A stretch of DNA of 64,000 nucleotides. Source: Streptomyces sp. NBC_00490 (GTDB taxonomy: Bacteria > Actinomycetota > Actinomycetes > Streptomycetales > Streptomycetaceae). This document shows, piece after piece, positions 1 to 9,021 of the stretch. Both the position numbers and the translations under genes were made by a program. The notes below the pieces were generated by a model that saw nothing but the letters and a program-made list of their open reading frames with translations, was not told the origin of the DNA and searched no databases. Position 1 is the first letter of the stretch, and each line of letters begins with the position of its first letter. Location: the NCBI RefSeq assembly GCF_036013645.1, contig NZ_CP107869.1, forward strand, positions 1,116,001 through 1,180,000. The letters run 5' to 3'.

Positions 1-278
1 ACCGTCCGCAGTCCGTCCAGCCCCGCCACCCGCCCACCCCGCGGCGCCGACGAAAAGCCCCGCCCCGCATGTCTGCGCGGTTGCGCCGATGAGGGGGCGA
101 GCGAAGGCTCCGCTCGCACACCCGGGCTCTGCTCCGTGGCCTCGTCCACCGTGCTCGCATGTGGGGTGCTCATAACGGCCGCGTCTGCCCAGGTGCGGCG
201 GGGTCACACAATTTCTCATCCTCCCCTCATGGCCGGGGCGGCGTCCGGCCGCACGGGGGCGTGGGCGAGACTTGCCCG
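1..278. other. Upstream non-coding stretch
   Basis: I see no convincing gene here. It presumably holds the promoter of the AI-2E family gene, and an ATG at 159 in frame with that gene is an alternative start. Confidence 0.4.
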
Positions 279-1604
279 GTGGCACGCACAGACGAGACCG
301 CGCAGGACGCACCGAACGCATCCGCATCCGACACGGCGCCGAGCCCCCAGCCTCCACCCGGGCAAGCCCCTTGGCCCGGTGCGCGGATGCCGCGCTGGCT
401 GCCGCGCGCCATGGTGCTCGCGCTGGCCCTGGTCGCCGTGTTCCAACTGGCCGACTGGGCCTTTCACCAACTCCTCGGCCTGCTGCTCAACATCCTCATC
501 GCGTTCTTCCTCGCGCTCGCCATCGAGCCCGCGGTGAGCCGGATGGCCGCCCGGGGAGTCCGCAGAGGACTGGCGGCCTTCCTGGTCTTCCTCGGCCTCG
601 TGGTCGTGACGGCGGGTTTCGTCACGCTGCTCGGCTCCATGCTCGCCGAGCAGGTCATCAAGATCGTCGAGGATTTCCCGGCCTACCTCGACTCCGTCAT
701 CAGCTGGATCAACACCCACTTCAACACCCAGTTGAGGCGCGTGGACGTCCAGGAGGGCCTGCTCCGCTCCGACTGGCTGCGCAACTACGTCCAGAACGGC
801 GCCACCGGTGTCCTGGACGTCTCCGCCCAGGTCGTCGGCGGCCTCTTCCAACTGCTGACGGTCACTCTGTTCGCGTTCTACTTCGCCGCCGACGGCCCCC
901 GCCTGCGCCGCGCGCTCTGCTCCGTCCTGCCGCCCGCCAAACAGGCCGAAGTGCTGCGCGCCTGGGAAATCGCCGTCGACAAGACCGGCGGCTACATCTA
1001 CTCACGCGCCCTGATGGCGCTCGTCTCGGGCATAGCGCACTACATCCTGCTGGAGTCGTTGGGCGTTCCCTACGCGCCGGTGCTCGCCGTGTGGGTGGGC
1101 CTGGTGTCGCAGTTCATCCCCACCATCGGCACCTATCTCGCGGGCGCCCTGCCCATGCTCATAGCCTTCACGGTCGACCCCTGGTACGCGCTGTGGGTGC
1201 TGGTGTTCGTCGTGATCTACCAGCAGTTCGAGAACTACGTGCTGCAGCCCAAACTGACCGCCAGGAGCGTCGACATCCACCCGGCGATCGCCTTCGGCTC
1301 GGTCATCGCCGGCACCGCCCTCCTCGGAGCCGCCGGCGCCCTGATCTCCATCCCCGCGGTCGCCACGCTCCAGGCGTTCCTCGGGGCGTACGTGAAGCGC
1401 TACGACGTCACGGACGACCCTCGCGTCGAAGGCCGCCGGAGCAGGGGCTCCGGTACGGGTGCCGGTGGGCGCGGCAGGAGGTGGCCGAGGCAGCGGGCCG
1501 CAGAACCGGCACCCGCCGCCTCGGCAGAGCGCTCCTCAGAGGCGGACGGCGAGCAGCCCCCGGTCGGGGAGCCTTCGTCCACCGTCGACAGCGCCCGTCC
1601 GTGA
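279..1604 (+). CDS. AI-2E family transporter (PerM/YdiK-like integral membrane protein)
   Basis: About 441 aa, of the AI-2E/PerM family of polytopic membrane proteins, whose members have been linked to autoinducer-2 or small-molecule export and to ion antiport; the substrate here cannot be told. After a Pro-rich cytoplasmic N-terminus come hydrophobic segments in the family pattern: a pair near residues 45-105, a long soluble stretch with amphipathic helices, then four or five more segments containing VSQFIPTIGTYLAG and the FENYVLQPK loop typical of the family. The C-terminus is a charged Arg/Glu/Pro-rich tail. I chose the GTG at 279 because a GGGCGAGA stretch precedes it and the coding beyond (from an ATG at 159) has no family resemblance. 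It is convergent with the next gene. Confidence 0.85.
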   Translation: MARTDETAQDAPNASASDTAPSPQPPPGQAPWPGARMPRWLPRAMVLALALVAVFQLADWAFHQLLGLLLNILIAFFLALAIEPAVSRMAARGVRRGLAAFLVFLGLVVVTAGFVTLLGSMLAEQVIKIVEDFPAYLDSVISWINTHFNTQLRRVDVQEGLLRSDWLRNYVQNGATGVLDVSAQVVGGLFQLLTVTLFAFYFAADGPRLRRALCSVLPPAKQAEVLRAWEIAVDKTGGYIYSRALMALVSGIAHYILLESLGVPYAPVLAVWVGLVSQFIPTIGTYLAGALPMLIAFTVDPWYALWVLVFVVIYQQFENYVLQPKLTARSVDIHPAIAFGSVIAGTALLGAAGALISIPAVATLQAFLGAYVKRYDVTDDPRVEGRRSRGSGTGAGGRGRRWPRQRAAEPAPAASAERSSEADGEQPPVGEPSSTVDSARP

Positions 1605-1718
1605 CCGCTGTCGTCCAGCCGGCCGGGTGCCGCCATCGAGGAGGGCCGGGGCCTGTCCTCGACGGCGGCGGTCAAGCCGGGACGGACTGCCGTCCGATGC
1701 CTGCCTGGCGGCCCGGCC

Positions 1719-2441
1719 TCACTTCAGGTGCCGGCCGAAGAACCGGTTCGCGTCCTCCCCCTCGAACCAGGGGGTGCCGGTGTGTCCGCCCATGTTGGCG
1801 TGCAGCGTCTTCTCCTTGGTGCCGAAGGCCTCGAACAGGTCCAGGGCGCGCTGCCGCGGGTTGCCTTCGTCGTCCCACTGCAGCAGGAGCAGCAGCGGAA
1901 TGGTGACCTGGCGGGCCTCCTCGCGCTGGGCGCGGGGCACGAACCCCCCGGCGAAGAAGCCGGCGACCGTGATGCGCGGCTCGACCACCGCCAGCCGGAT
2001 ACCGAGGGCCATCCACCCGGAGTACCCGACCGGGCCGCCGATCTCGGGCAGCGCCAGGAGGGCGTCCAGAGTCGTCCGCCATTCCGGGACCGCGTTCTCG
2101 ACCAGCGGGCCGACGAGGGATTCGAAGATCTCGTCGACCGGCTCGCCGGCCTGCATCGCCCGGCGCAGGTCGGCGCGGGTCTGCTCGCCTGCGGCAGAAC
2201 GGGGCCGGTCGCCGCACTCGGCGGCGTCGATGGTGGCCACCGCGTAGCCGTTCGCCGCGGTGTGCCGGCCCCGGGCCACCAGCCGGTCCTGGCTCCTGGG
2301 CAGCCCGTTGTTGTGGGCCATGAGGATCAGCGGGACCGGTTCGGTGGATTCGGGGGTCCACAGGGTGCCGGGGATCTCGCCGAGGGTGAATTCGCGTTCG
2401 AGGACGCCTTCGTCGAGGCGCTGCTCGGAAGTGAATCGCAT
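1719..2441 (-). CDS. Alpha/beta hydrolase (dienelactone hydrolase-like)
   Basis: 240 aa with an alpha/beta hydrolase layout: nucleophile elbow GYSGW (Ser), an acid in the WDDEGNPRQ segment and a C-terminal His in GGHTGTPW. The oxyanion strand reads LILMAHNNG, where most esterases have HG. ATG at 2441 has an AAAGG-type ribosome site 7 nt upstream. It lies 191 nt downstream of the last dehydrogenase of the cyclitol operon, on the same strand, so it could be a distal member or a separate gene. The substrate is unknown; ester hydrolysis is the family expectation. Confidence 0.75.
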   Translation of the reverse strand: MRFTSEQRLDEGVLEREFTLGEIPGTLWTPESTEPVPLILMAHNNGLPRSQDRLVARGRHTAANGYAVATIDAAECGDRPRSAAGEQTRADLRRAMQAGEPVDEIFESLVGPLVENAVPEWRTTLDALLALPEIGGPVGYSGWMALGIRLAVVEPRITVAGFFAGGFVPRAQREEARQVTIPLLLLLQWDDEGNPRQRALDLFEAFGTKEKTLHANMGGHTGTPWFEGEDANRFFGRHLK

Positions 2442-2632
2442 GGTCGTGCCTTTCGGGAATGCGCTGGAACGGCGCTCCCGGACGACCTATCGTCCGACCG
2501 CGGCCCCGGAGGGGAGCACCCATGTCGATACTGCGTTCACGGGTACCACCTCCTCGTCTCTGGCACGGCCTCCGCGAAGGTAGCAGCGGCCGCCGCGGTC
2601 CGCCAACGGGTTTTCGCGAGAGTGCCGCGCTC

Positions 2633-3751
2633 TCATCCGGCTCCCTGGTGCGTGGCGTCGTTCCCCAGGTCGATGACGAGGCGGATGACGAGTTCGTCGT
2701 CGACGAGGCGGGTGCGGTCGCCGATGATCCGGTTGAGGTGGTCGACGCCGGGCTCCAGGGTCAGCACGTGGGTGAGGAGCGGGTCGGCGGTGGTGTCGGT
2801 GCGCAGGGCTTCGGCGGCGGCGAGGAGTTGGGGGTTGGTGACGCCGCGGTTGCCGCTGAGGGTGACGCGCAGGCCGGGGCGGGTGAAGGTGGTGGTGGCC
2901 GGGGGCCAGGGGCCGCCGGTGTTGGCGCGGCGGACGCCGTCGAGGTCGACGCCGGGCAGCAAGGGGGTGGTGGCGCGGGGCGGGACGCCGCCGAGGGGGT
3001 GGATGGCGACCAGGCGCTCGCCGAGGGCGGTGACGGCGGCTTCGACGGCGGGGACGGTTCCGCCGCGGTGGGTGGTGACGAGGAGCGCGGCGGTGCCGGT
3101 GACGTGCCGGTCGAGGGGGTCGGAGTCGAGGACGCTCACCGCGTGAGGGGCGTGGGTCTGGGTCCATTTGAGGCCGGCCTCGGTGCGGTGGACCACGACG
3201 ACACGGACCGTGGGGAAGAGGAAGCGGGGCGCGAGCAGGGCGGCGAGGTTGCCGGTCAGGCCGTCGCCGTGGACGACGAGGGTGTCGGGGGCCGAGGTGG
3301 CCAGGCACGCGAGGGCGTAGCGGACGACGGCGAACGGTTCGACGAGGGTGGCGCGGGCCGCGGGGAGGTCTTCGGGGAGGTGGGAGACGAGGCCGCCGCG
3401 GACGGCTGAGGCGCCGATGAGGACGCGTTGCTGGAAGAGGCCCGGCACGTTGTGGCCGAGGAGGAAGGACGGGTCGCCGGGGTGGGTGGGGTTGACGAGC
3501 ACCCGGTCGCCGGGGGCGAAGCCGACGGTGCCGCGTCCGGCGGCGACGACTCGGGCGGCACCCTCGTGGCCGACGACGGGTGAGGGGTCGTCGCGGTCGC
3601 CGCGCAGGATCTGGATGTCGGTGCCGCACAGGCTCACGTGCTCGGGTGCGAGCAGGAGTTCGCCCTCGCCGGGGTCCGGGGTGGGGACCTCTTCGATACG
3701 GCAGGTGGTGCCGTGGCGGACGATCGCGCGGTGGGTGGCCGTGGCCGGCAT
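2633..3751 (-). CDS. Zinc-type medium-chain dehydrogenase lacking the structural-zinc lobe
   Basis: 372 aa from ATG 3751; the longer open frame upstream is antisense noise over the kinase gene. The N-terminal GroES-like domain has the catalytic zinc ligands LCGTD (Cys) and VVGHEG (His-Glu), but the four-Cys structural zinc loop of classical alcohol dehydrogenases is absent. The Rossmann half has a variant nucleotide loop, VVHGDGLTGNLAALL. Glucose dehydrogenase-like enzymes share this architecture. It is the last tight member of the cyclitol operon, 41 nt after the ROK kinase, so the likely role is NAD(P)-dependent oxidation or reduction of a cyclitol hydroxyl or ketone (inference). Confidence 0.75.
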   Translation of the reverse strand: MPATATHRAIVRHGTTCRIEEVPTPDPGEGELLLAPEHVSLCGTDIQILRGDRDDPSPVVGHEGAARVVAAGRGTVGFAPGDRVLVNPTHPGDPSFLLGHNVPGLFQQRVLIGASAVRGGLVSHLPEDLPAARATLVEPFAVVRYALACLATSAPDTLVVHGDGLTGNLAALLAPRFLFPTVRVVVVHRTEAGLKWTQTHAPHAVSVLDSDPLDRHVTGTAALLVTTHRGGTVPAVEAAVTALGERLVAIHPLGGVPPRATTPLLPGVDLDGVRRANTGGPWPPATTTFTRPGLRVTLSGNRGVTNPQLLAAAEALRTDTTADPLLTHVLTLEPGVDHLNRIIGDRTRLVDDELVIRLVIDLGNDATHQGAG

Positions 3752-3792
3752 GGGGTCCTTCCGGAGGGGCTGGCGGTTCAACAGGGCTGGTC

Positions 3793-4800
3793 TCAGTGTT
3801 TGGTGACGGTCAGTGCGCCGTGGGAGAGCGCGACGGCGCCCGCCAGGGGATCCACCTCGCCGGGGCGGCACAGCCGCAGAACCTCTCCCGGCCGGTCGGT
3901 GTCCCGGTCGGCGTAGCTCCGCACTTCGCTGACCTGGCGGACCAGTTCGGCGCGGTAGGCCTCGCCGAGGCCTTCCGCGTAGCCGCCGCCGATGCCGATG
4001 AGGTCGATACGGGGATCCAGGCAGCGCAGCATGCGCACGATTTCGGCGACGGGTTCCACGACGGTGGTGAGCAGCCGGAGGGCGGCGGGGTCGCCGCTCC
4101 GCAGCCGGGCGGTGAGGGTGTCGCGGATGTCCTCGGGACGTTCGATGCCGAGCGCGGCGGCGACGTGCGGCAGGGCGGGTCCGGCGGCCAGGGCGGCGAC
4201 ATGACCGGTGCCGCCGCAGGGGCAGGTCAGCGCGCGGACGGCCGCGGGTGCGCTGGAGACGGCCGGGAGGTGGCCGACCTCGCCCTGCATGCCGTGGGCG
4301 TCGACCGGGACGCGGTGTTCGGTGAGGTCGGCGGTGCGCAGGGCGATGCCGCTGCTCACCGTGAGGTAGACGGCCCGCCGGTGGTGGGGGCGGGCGAACC
4401 GCTCGACGAAGCTCGCGAGGCCGGCCGTGACGTCGTTGAACAGGTGCCAGCTGACGTCCGGGCGGCGGGCCATGAGCAGCGCGCGGAGCGGGACCGGCCG
4501 GTCCGGGCCACCGCCCCACAGCGGGCCCGAGCCGTGCAGCACGCCCCGCTCCTCGTCCATGGCGGCCCCGCAGGACATCGCCACCCGCGCGTCCGCCGGC
4601 ACCATGTCGGCCAGGGTCTCGATCAGCTGCTCGAGAAGTGCCGCCGGGCCCTCGCCGGGCCGGTTGAGGATGCTGGGCGCGGGGAGCCGTACGGTCTCGC
4701 CGGACCCGGTCCGGATCCGCAGCCAGGTCCCTCCGAGGTCGACGGCGACCTGCGTACGTACCTGGTCCTCGCGGTCCTGGGTGACGGTCCGCGTGCTCAC
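3793..4800 (-). CDS. ROK-family sugar/cyclitol kinase
   Basis: 335 aa from a GTG overlapping the preceding stop (GTGA). It has an N-terminal phosphate loop DLGGTWLRI, a substrate loop with the general-base Asp in LFNDVTAG, and a zinc region GEVGHL followed by CPCGGTGH. In most ROK kinases the last motif is CxCGxxGC, so the third Cys is His here. ROK kinases include glucokinases and the C7-cyclitol kinases ValC (validamycin) and AcbM (acarbose). Given the valiolone-type cyclase in the same operon, phosphorylation of a C7 cyclitol at O-7 or O-1 is the best guess. It is translationally coupled to the HAD phosphatase. Confidence 0.82.
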   Translation of the reverse strand: MSTRTVTQDREDQVRTQVAVDLGGTWLRIRTGSGETVRLPAPSILNRPGEGPAALLEQLIETLADMVPADARVAMSCGAAMDEERGVLHGSGPLWGGGPDRPVPLRALLMARRPDVSWHLFNDVTAGLASFVERFARPHHRRAVYLTVSSGIALRTADLTEHRVPVDAHGMQGEVGHLPAVSSAPAAVRALTCPCGGTGHVAALAAGPALPHVAAALGIERPEDIRDTLTARLRSGDPAALRLLTTVVEPVAEIVRMLRCLDPRIDLIGIGGGYAEGLGEAYRAELVRQVSEVRSYADRDTDRPGEVLRLCRPGEVDPLAGAVALSHGALTVTKH

Positions 4801-5492
4801 AGCCGTATCCCCTCTGCCGGTTCGGCGTGTGCCCGCGCCTGCCGGATCTCCAGGTGGATACGGCCGTCGCTCACGCGGGCGGTGACGGCGGTGAGGTCGT
4901 CGACGCGGTACGGGGCAGGTTCGGCGAGGGGGGCGGCGACGGCGACGGGGGTGCCGCCGGAGCGGCGGGCCGCGAGCAGTCCGGGGGCGGAGTCCTCGAA
5001 GAGGAGGCAGTCGGTGATGTCCACGTCGAGGAGGCGGGCGGCGGCACGGAAGCCCTCGGGGTCGGGTTTGCCGGCTCGGACGTCGTCGGCGCAGACGGCG
5101 ACGGCGGGCAGCGGCAGTCCGGCGGCGGTGAGGCGGCGTTCGGTCATGGTGCGGGAGGCGGAGGTGACGACGGCCCAGGTGCGCGCGGGCAGGGAGGTGA
5201 GCAGCCGTCGCGCGCCCGGGATCTCGGTGACGGTGTCGGCGGTGGCCTCCTCGCGTTCCCGGATCCAGGCGACTTCGGCGCTGACGGTGGACAGGTTGGC
5301 CGCGGGGAGGAGCCCGGCGACGATGTCGGGGGCGGTGCGGCCGGGCAGCGCGGCGAGGACGGTGGCGGCGTCGAGGCGGTGGCGGTTGGCGAACGCCCGC
5401 CAGACACGGTCGATGGAGTCGGCGGAGTCGACCAGGGTGCCGTCCATGTCGAAGAGCAGGGCGCGGGCCGTCACGGCGCGCGGGGCGGTCAT
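4797..5492 (-). CDS. HAD-superfamily phosphatase/phosphoglucomutase-like hydrolase
   Basis: 231 aa from ATG 5492, overlapping the F420 oxidoreductase stop by 4 nt. HAD motif I is LLFDMDGTLVDS (nucleophile and acid Asp), motif II is the Ser/Thr in VVTSASR, motif III is the Lys in RAGKPDPEGF, and motif IV is LFEDSAPGLLAA. The small helical cap after motif I fits the beta-phosphoglucomutase/CbbY-like subfamily, so the enzyme could remove phosphate from a cyclitol phosphate or move it. HAD hydrolases accompany kinases in characterised C7-cyclitol pathways, which fits its place between the ROK kinase and the oxidoreductases. Confidence 0.82.
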   Translation of the reverse strand: MTAPRAVTARALLFDMDGTLVDSADSIDRVWRAFANRHRLDAATVLAALPGRTAPDIVAGLLPAANLSTVSAEVAWIREREEATADTVTEIPGARRLLTSLPARTWAVVTSASRTMTERRLTAAGLPLPAVAVCADDVRAGKPDPEGFRAAARLLDVDITDCLLFEDSAPGLLAARRSGGTPVAVAAPLAEPAPYRVDDLTAVTARVSDGRIHLEIRQARAHAEPAEGIRL

Positions 5493-6346
5493 CCGATCTC
5501 CAGGGTGTGTGCGGCGAGCCTGATCAGTTCCAGGTCTTCCTTCCAGTGCCTGCGCAGACGCTGGTCGCCGGGGTCGGTGTCGAGGATCACGTGGTCGGCG
5601 CCGAGGTCGCGCAGGAAGGCGATGTCGGCGCGGATCTGGTCGGGGGTGCCATAGCCGAGCGGGCGGGAGTCCGGGTCGGCGGGGGTGGTGGTGGGCAGGA
5701 AGAAGATCCTCGGGGCGAACTGCTTGCCGTCCGCGAGGGCCCCGGCGGCGTGGGCGCACAGCTGCCGGCTGGGGTGGAGCGGGTGCCAGGCGGTGCCGAC
5801 GCGGTTGACGCGTTCCAGGGCGCGTGGTCCGTTGCCGCCGATCCACAGCGGCGGGTGCGGGTCCTGTACGGGCCGCGGTGCGGTGTGTACCCGGTGGCCG
5901 CGGTGGGTGACGGTGTCGGAGGTCCATGCCGCGACCAGGACGTCCAGGGTGTGGTCGGTGAGGGCGCCGCGTCTGCGGAAGTCCACACCGAGGACGTCGA
6001 AGGCGCGCGGGGCCCAGCCGACGCCGACACCGACGACGAGGCGGCCGCCGCTGAGTCCGTCGATGGTGGCGGTGGCCCGGGCGAGCGCGATCGGGTGGCG
6101 GTGGGAGGCGATGAGGACACCCGCGCCGAGACGGATGGTCTCGGTCTGCCCGGCCAGCCAGGAGAGGGTGGCGAGGCTCTCGTGGAACGGGGCGGGCGAG
6201 CGCCGGTGGGCGTCGTCGGTGAGGGCGAGGTGGTCGGAGACCAGGACGGTGTCGAAGCCCAGCTGTTCGGCCTCGCGGGTCCAGGCGAGCATGCCCTCGG
6301 GCGTCATCTGGGGGCCGAAGTTGGGCAGGTTGATGCCGAATTTCAT
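5489..6346 (-). CDS. LLM-class (luciferase-like) F420-dependent oxidoreductase
   Basis: 285 aa from ATG 6346, overlapping the VOC gene stop by 4 nt. The start reads MKFGINLPNFGPQMTPEG, the usual first strand of the bacterial luciferase-like TIM barrel. Further family segments are LGFDTVLVSDHLALTD, TIRLGAGVL, the GRLVVGVGVGWAPRAF helix-strand and the PPLWIGGNG strand near the cofactor pocket. Family members use coenzyme F420 or FMN; actinobacterial ones of this length are often F420-dependent. The role in the cyclitol pathway would be a hydride transfer to or from a carbonyl or double bond, but the substrate is not evident. Confidence 0.82.
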   Translation of the reverse strand: MKFGINLPNFGPQMTPEGMLAWTREAEQLGFDTVLVSDHLALTDDAHRRSPAPFHESLATLSWLAGQTETIRLGAGVLIASHRHPIALARATATIDGLSGGRLVVGVGVGWAPRAFDVLGVDFRRRGALTDHTLDVLVAAWTSDTVTHRGHRVHTAPRPVQDPHPPLWIGGNGPRALERVNRVGTAWHPLHPSRQLCAHAAGALADGKQFAPRIFFLPTTTPADPDSRPLGYGTPDQIRADIAFLRDLGADHVILDTDPGDQRLRRHWKEDLELIRLAAHTLEIG

Positions 6347-7209
6347 GGGGTCACCGGCTCGGGGAGGGTGAGTCCGAAGGCGGCGTGGTGCGCCGTGGGG
6401 GCCGGCTGGGGCTGGGCGTGGAGTTCGAGCAGGTTGCCGCCGAGGCGGTCCACGGAGCGCGGCGGTCGCCGGTCGGGGATGCCGTGCTCGAAGAGTTCGA
6501 GGTTGAGGGCGTCGTCGACGACGACCATGGCCATGGCCGAGGTGCCCTCGACGTCGAGGTCGAACTGGCGGCGCATGAAGGCCCGGTCGGCGGCGATCTC
6601 GGTGCGCAGGACGACCCGTGCCCGGTGGTGGGTGACGAGGTGGTCGATGGTGGCGTCGAGGCTCTGGACGCTGTAGCCGGTGTGGTCCAGGCCGAGCAGG
6701 GTGGGCAGGGGCGCGTCGTCGGCCGGCCGCTGGTCGTGGTGGAGGCGTTCGGCGGTGGTGTCGGCGTACCCGGGGACGTCGGGCCACTGCTGCAGTTCGA
6801 AGAGGGTGCCCCAGGGGGAACGGAAGTAGATCCAGCGGTTTCCGCGGATCGGGCCCTCGGGGATGGTGATGATGTCGCCCAGGACGTCGACTCCCGGGAG
6901 CTGTTCCAGGTGGGCGACGGCCGCCTCGATGTCGCCGACGCGCAGGCAGAGGTGGTTGGTGCCGATGTCGACCAGCCGGGGCGGGGTGTCGTGGGTGCTG
7001 TCGGGCGCGGTCGGTACGAGGCGTACCTCGATGCCGGGAGAGAACGAGACGACGCCGGCGCCGCCGTCCCGGTCCACGGCCGAGGGCCCGGCCAGTTCCG
7101 CGAGGAAGGCGGTGGCCTCCTCGACGTCCGGTACCGCCACCGTGATCCGGTGGGCCGGCGGGCGGGTGCCGGGGGGTGAGGTCAGGGGGGTGTCTTGGGC
7201 CGTGGTCAT
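6343..7209 (-). CDS. Two-module VOC (glyoxalase-fold) protein, candidate cyclitol epimerase
   Basis: 288 aa from ATG 7209 with an AAGGAA site. Two vicinal-oxygen-chelate modules are visible: module 1 (about 20-142) with metal ligands His86 (TNHLCLRVG) and Glu138 (LFELQQW), and module 2 (about 170-265) with His176 (LDHTGYSV) and Glu238 (NLELFEH). 2-epi-5-epi-valiolone epimerases such as ValD and CetB belong to the VOC superfamily and work directly after the cyclase. The shared operon makes epimerisation the leading guess, but VOC proteins also include dioxygenases and resistance proteins. A 100-nt gap separates it from the gene upstream, the widest break inside the operon. Confidence 0.72.
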   Translation of the reverse strand: MTTAQDTPLTSPPGTRPPAHRITVAVPDVEEATAFLAELAGPSAVDRDGGAGVVSFSPGIEVRLVPTAPDSTHDTPPRLVDIGTNHLCLRVGDIEAAVAHLEQLPGVDVLGDIITIPEGPIRGNRWIYFRSPWGTLFELQQWPDVPGYADTTAERLHHDQRPADDAPLPTLLGLDHTGYSVQSLDATIDHLVTHHRARVVLRTEIAADRAFMRRQFDLDVEGTSAMAMVVVDDALNLELFEHGIPDRRPPRSVDRLGGNLLELHAQPQPAPTAHHAAFGLTLPEPVTP

Positions 7210-7309
7210 GTGGGGGTTCCTTCGGGGAGCGGGGTCGGGGCCGGGGGTAAGCGTCTGCCGGTGGCCTTGGCCGGGCTCCGGACGGTGAGCGGCCTCGGGT
7301 GCGGGTGGG

Positions 7310-8209
7310 TCACGGCAGGAGCAGGACCTTGCCGCGCAGGCCGCCCGCGCTGAAGTCGTGGTGGGCGCGGGCGGCGTCGGCGAGCGGGTAGCGGCGGCCG
7401 GTCGGCACCGTGAGGCGGCCTGCGGCGACCAGGTCGCTCAGGGTCTGGAGCTGGTCGCCGTTCTCGTCGACGTAGCTCTTGCCGGGAGTGATGCCGCGCT
7501 CGGGGGCGGGCTGGGGGTTGTCGTCGATGGAGACGAACTGGCCTGCGTCGGCGACCGCGCGGATCGCGGCGGCCACGCCCGCGGTGTCGACGACAGCCGT
7601 GTGGGTGGCGTCGGGGAGATCCTCGGTCCGGGTGTGCACGGTGCCGACGCCGAGGTCTCGCAGGGACGCGATGTCGCCGGTCCGGGCCAGGGCGTCGACC
7701 GGGTGTCCGGCGGCGAGCAACAGCTGGACGGCGATCCGGCCGACCGCGCCGGCGGCGCCGGTGACGAGTACGGGTGCGCCGGCCGGCAGCGTGAGCTTGG
7801 CCAGGGTCTGGACGGCGGTCAGTCCGGCGAGCGGGAGGGCGGCGGCCTCCTGCAGCGGAAGGCCGGCCGGGGCGTGGGCGAAGAGGCGTGCGTCGGCGGT
7901 GACCTGTTCGGCATAGGTGCCGTAGCGGTGGGCCGGCTGGGCGACCATGCCGATGACCTGCTCGCCCACGGTGAACCGGGTGACCTCGCTGCCGGTCTCG
8001 GTGACGACGCCGGAGACGTCCCAGCCGGGTACGGACGGGTAGGTGAGGTTCAGGGTGAGGAAGCCGGAGCGGGTCTTGAGGTCGACCGGGTTCACGGCGG
8101 CCGCGGTGACGGTGACGCGGATGTCCTGCGGTCCGACGGGCAGTTCGGGTACCTCGTCGAAGGCCAGGACGTCGGGGTCGCCGGTGCGGTGGAAGGTGAT
8201 GGCTTTCAT
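7310..8209 (-). CDS. Quinone oxidoreductase-like NADP-dependent MDR enzyme (zinc-free)
   Basis: 299 aa from ATG 8209, overlapping the SDR stop by 4 nt (ATGA). It has a typical QOR/zeta-crystallin layout: GroES domain with TAAAVNPVDLKTRSG and PGWDVSGVV, AALPLAGLTAVQTL, then the nucleotide loop VLVTGAAGAVGRIAVQL. There are no zinc-binding Cys residues. Such enzymes reduce quinones, enones or activated double bonds with NADPH. Within the cyclitol operon it may reduce an unsaturated cyclohexenone-type intermediate (inference). Confidence 0.82.
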   Translation of the reverse strand: MKAITFHRTGDPDVLAFDEVPELPVGPQDIRVTVTAAAVNPVDLKTRSGFLTLNLTYPSVPGWDVSGVVTETGSEVTRFTVGEQVIGMVAQPAHRYGTYAEQVTADARLFAHAPAGLPLQEAAALPLAGLTAVQTLAKLTLPAGAPVLVTGAAGAVGRIAVQLLLAAGHPVDALARTGDIASLRDLGVGTVHTRTEDLPDATHTAVVDTAGVAAAIRAVADAGQFVSIDDNPQPAPERGITPGKSYVDENGDQLQTLSDLVAAGRLTVPTGRRYPLADAARAHHDFSAGGLRGKVLLLP

Positions 8210-9021
8210 GCCGGCGAGTTCTCCTTCGGAGCGACGGTGGTGAAGGCGTGGCGGGCGTTGGCCTCCGCCGCGGTCAGCGCGAGTCCGCCGTCGGCGAGGA
8301 CCGAGGTGCCGGTGAGGTAGCCGGAGCGGGGTCCGGCGAGATAGGCGATGAGCGAGGCGATCTCCTCGGCTCCGGCCGGGCGGCCGAGCGGGATGTCGGG
8401 GCGGGAGATCGACCGGTAGGTGGCCTCGTCGTGGACGCCGTTCATGGCGGTGGCGGTCTCACCGGGGGCGACGGAGTTGACCCTGATGCCGTACTGGCCG
8501 AACTCCAGGGCGAGAACCTTGGTGATCATGCCCAGGGCGGCCTTGCTGGCGCAGTAGAGCGCGCCGCCGGTGATGGGGACGGTCTCGTGGACGGAGGTGA
8601 CATTGACGATGCTGCCCCGGACGCCCCCACGGATCATGTGGTGGCCCACCGCGGAGGCGAGTGTCATGGGAGCGAGCGTGTTGATCGCGAACACCTCGTC
8701 GGCCCGCTTCAGTTCCAGGGCGTCGGCGGCGCTGCGGTCGTTGATGCCGGCGTTGTTGACCAGGCAGTCGATACGTCCGGCCCGCTCGACGGCGGCCATG
8801 CAGCTGTCGACGGCGGCTTCCGGGTCGCGCAGATCGGCCCGGACGGGAACGCACTCGGCGCCGGTGGTGCGCCGCAGTTCCTCGGCGACCTGGCGGATCC
8901 GGTCCTCGCCGGTGGCGTAGCCGAGAAGCAGCCGGTGGCCGGGGCCGGCGAGTGCCCGGGCGGTGGCCCGGCCGATGCCGCTGCTGGCGCCGGTGATCAG
9001 TGTGGTGTGCAGGTCAGGCAA
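8206..9021 (-). CDS. Short-chain dehydrogenase/reductase (SDR)
   Basis: 271 aa. Classical SDR: cofactor motif LITGASSGIGRATA near residues 8-21, the LVNNAGIN strand, catalytic Ser in NVTSVHE, and YxxxK in LYCASKAALG. Its C-terminal IAYLAGPRSGYLTGTSVLADGG is standard for the FabG-like group. The start is a TTG at 9021 that overlaps the preceding dehydrogenase by 8 nt; no internal ATG leaves the Rossmann motif intact. It is one of five oxidoreductases in the operon and probably acts on a hydroxyl or keto group of the cyclitol. Confidence 0.85.
   Translation of the reverse strand: MPDLHTTLITGASSGIGRATARALAGPGHRLLLGYATGEDRIRQVAEELRRTTGAECVPVRADLRDPEAAVDSCMAAVERAGRIDCLVNNAGINDRSAADALELKRADEVFAINTLAPMTLASAVGHHMIRGGVRGSIVNVTSVHETVPITGGALYCASKAALGMITKVLALEFGQYGIRVNSVAPGETATAMNGVHDEATYRSISRPDIPLGRPAGAEEIASLIAYLAGPRSGYLTGTSVLADGGLALTAAEANARHAFTTVAPKENSPA

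Noticed and set aside
3752..4519. Upstream extension of the operon-distal dehydrogenase frame
   Set aside because: Antisense-like Arg/Pro-rich translation lying in another frame of the ROK gene; the ATG at 3751 opens a normal GroES domain.
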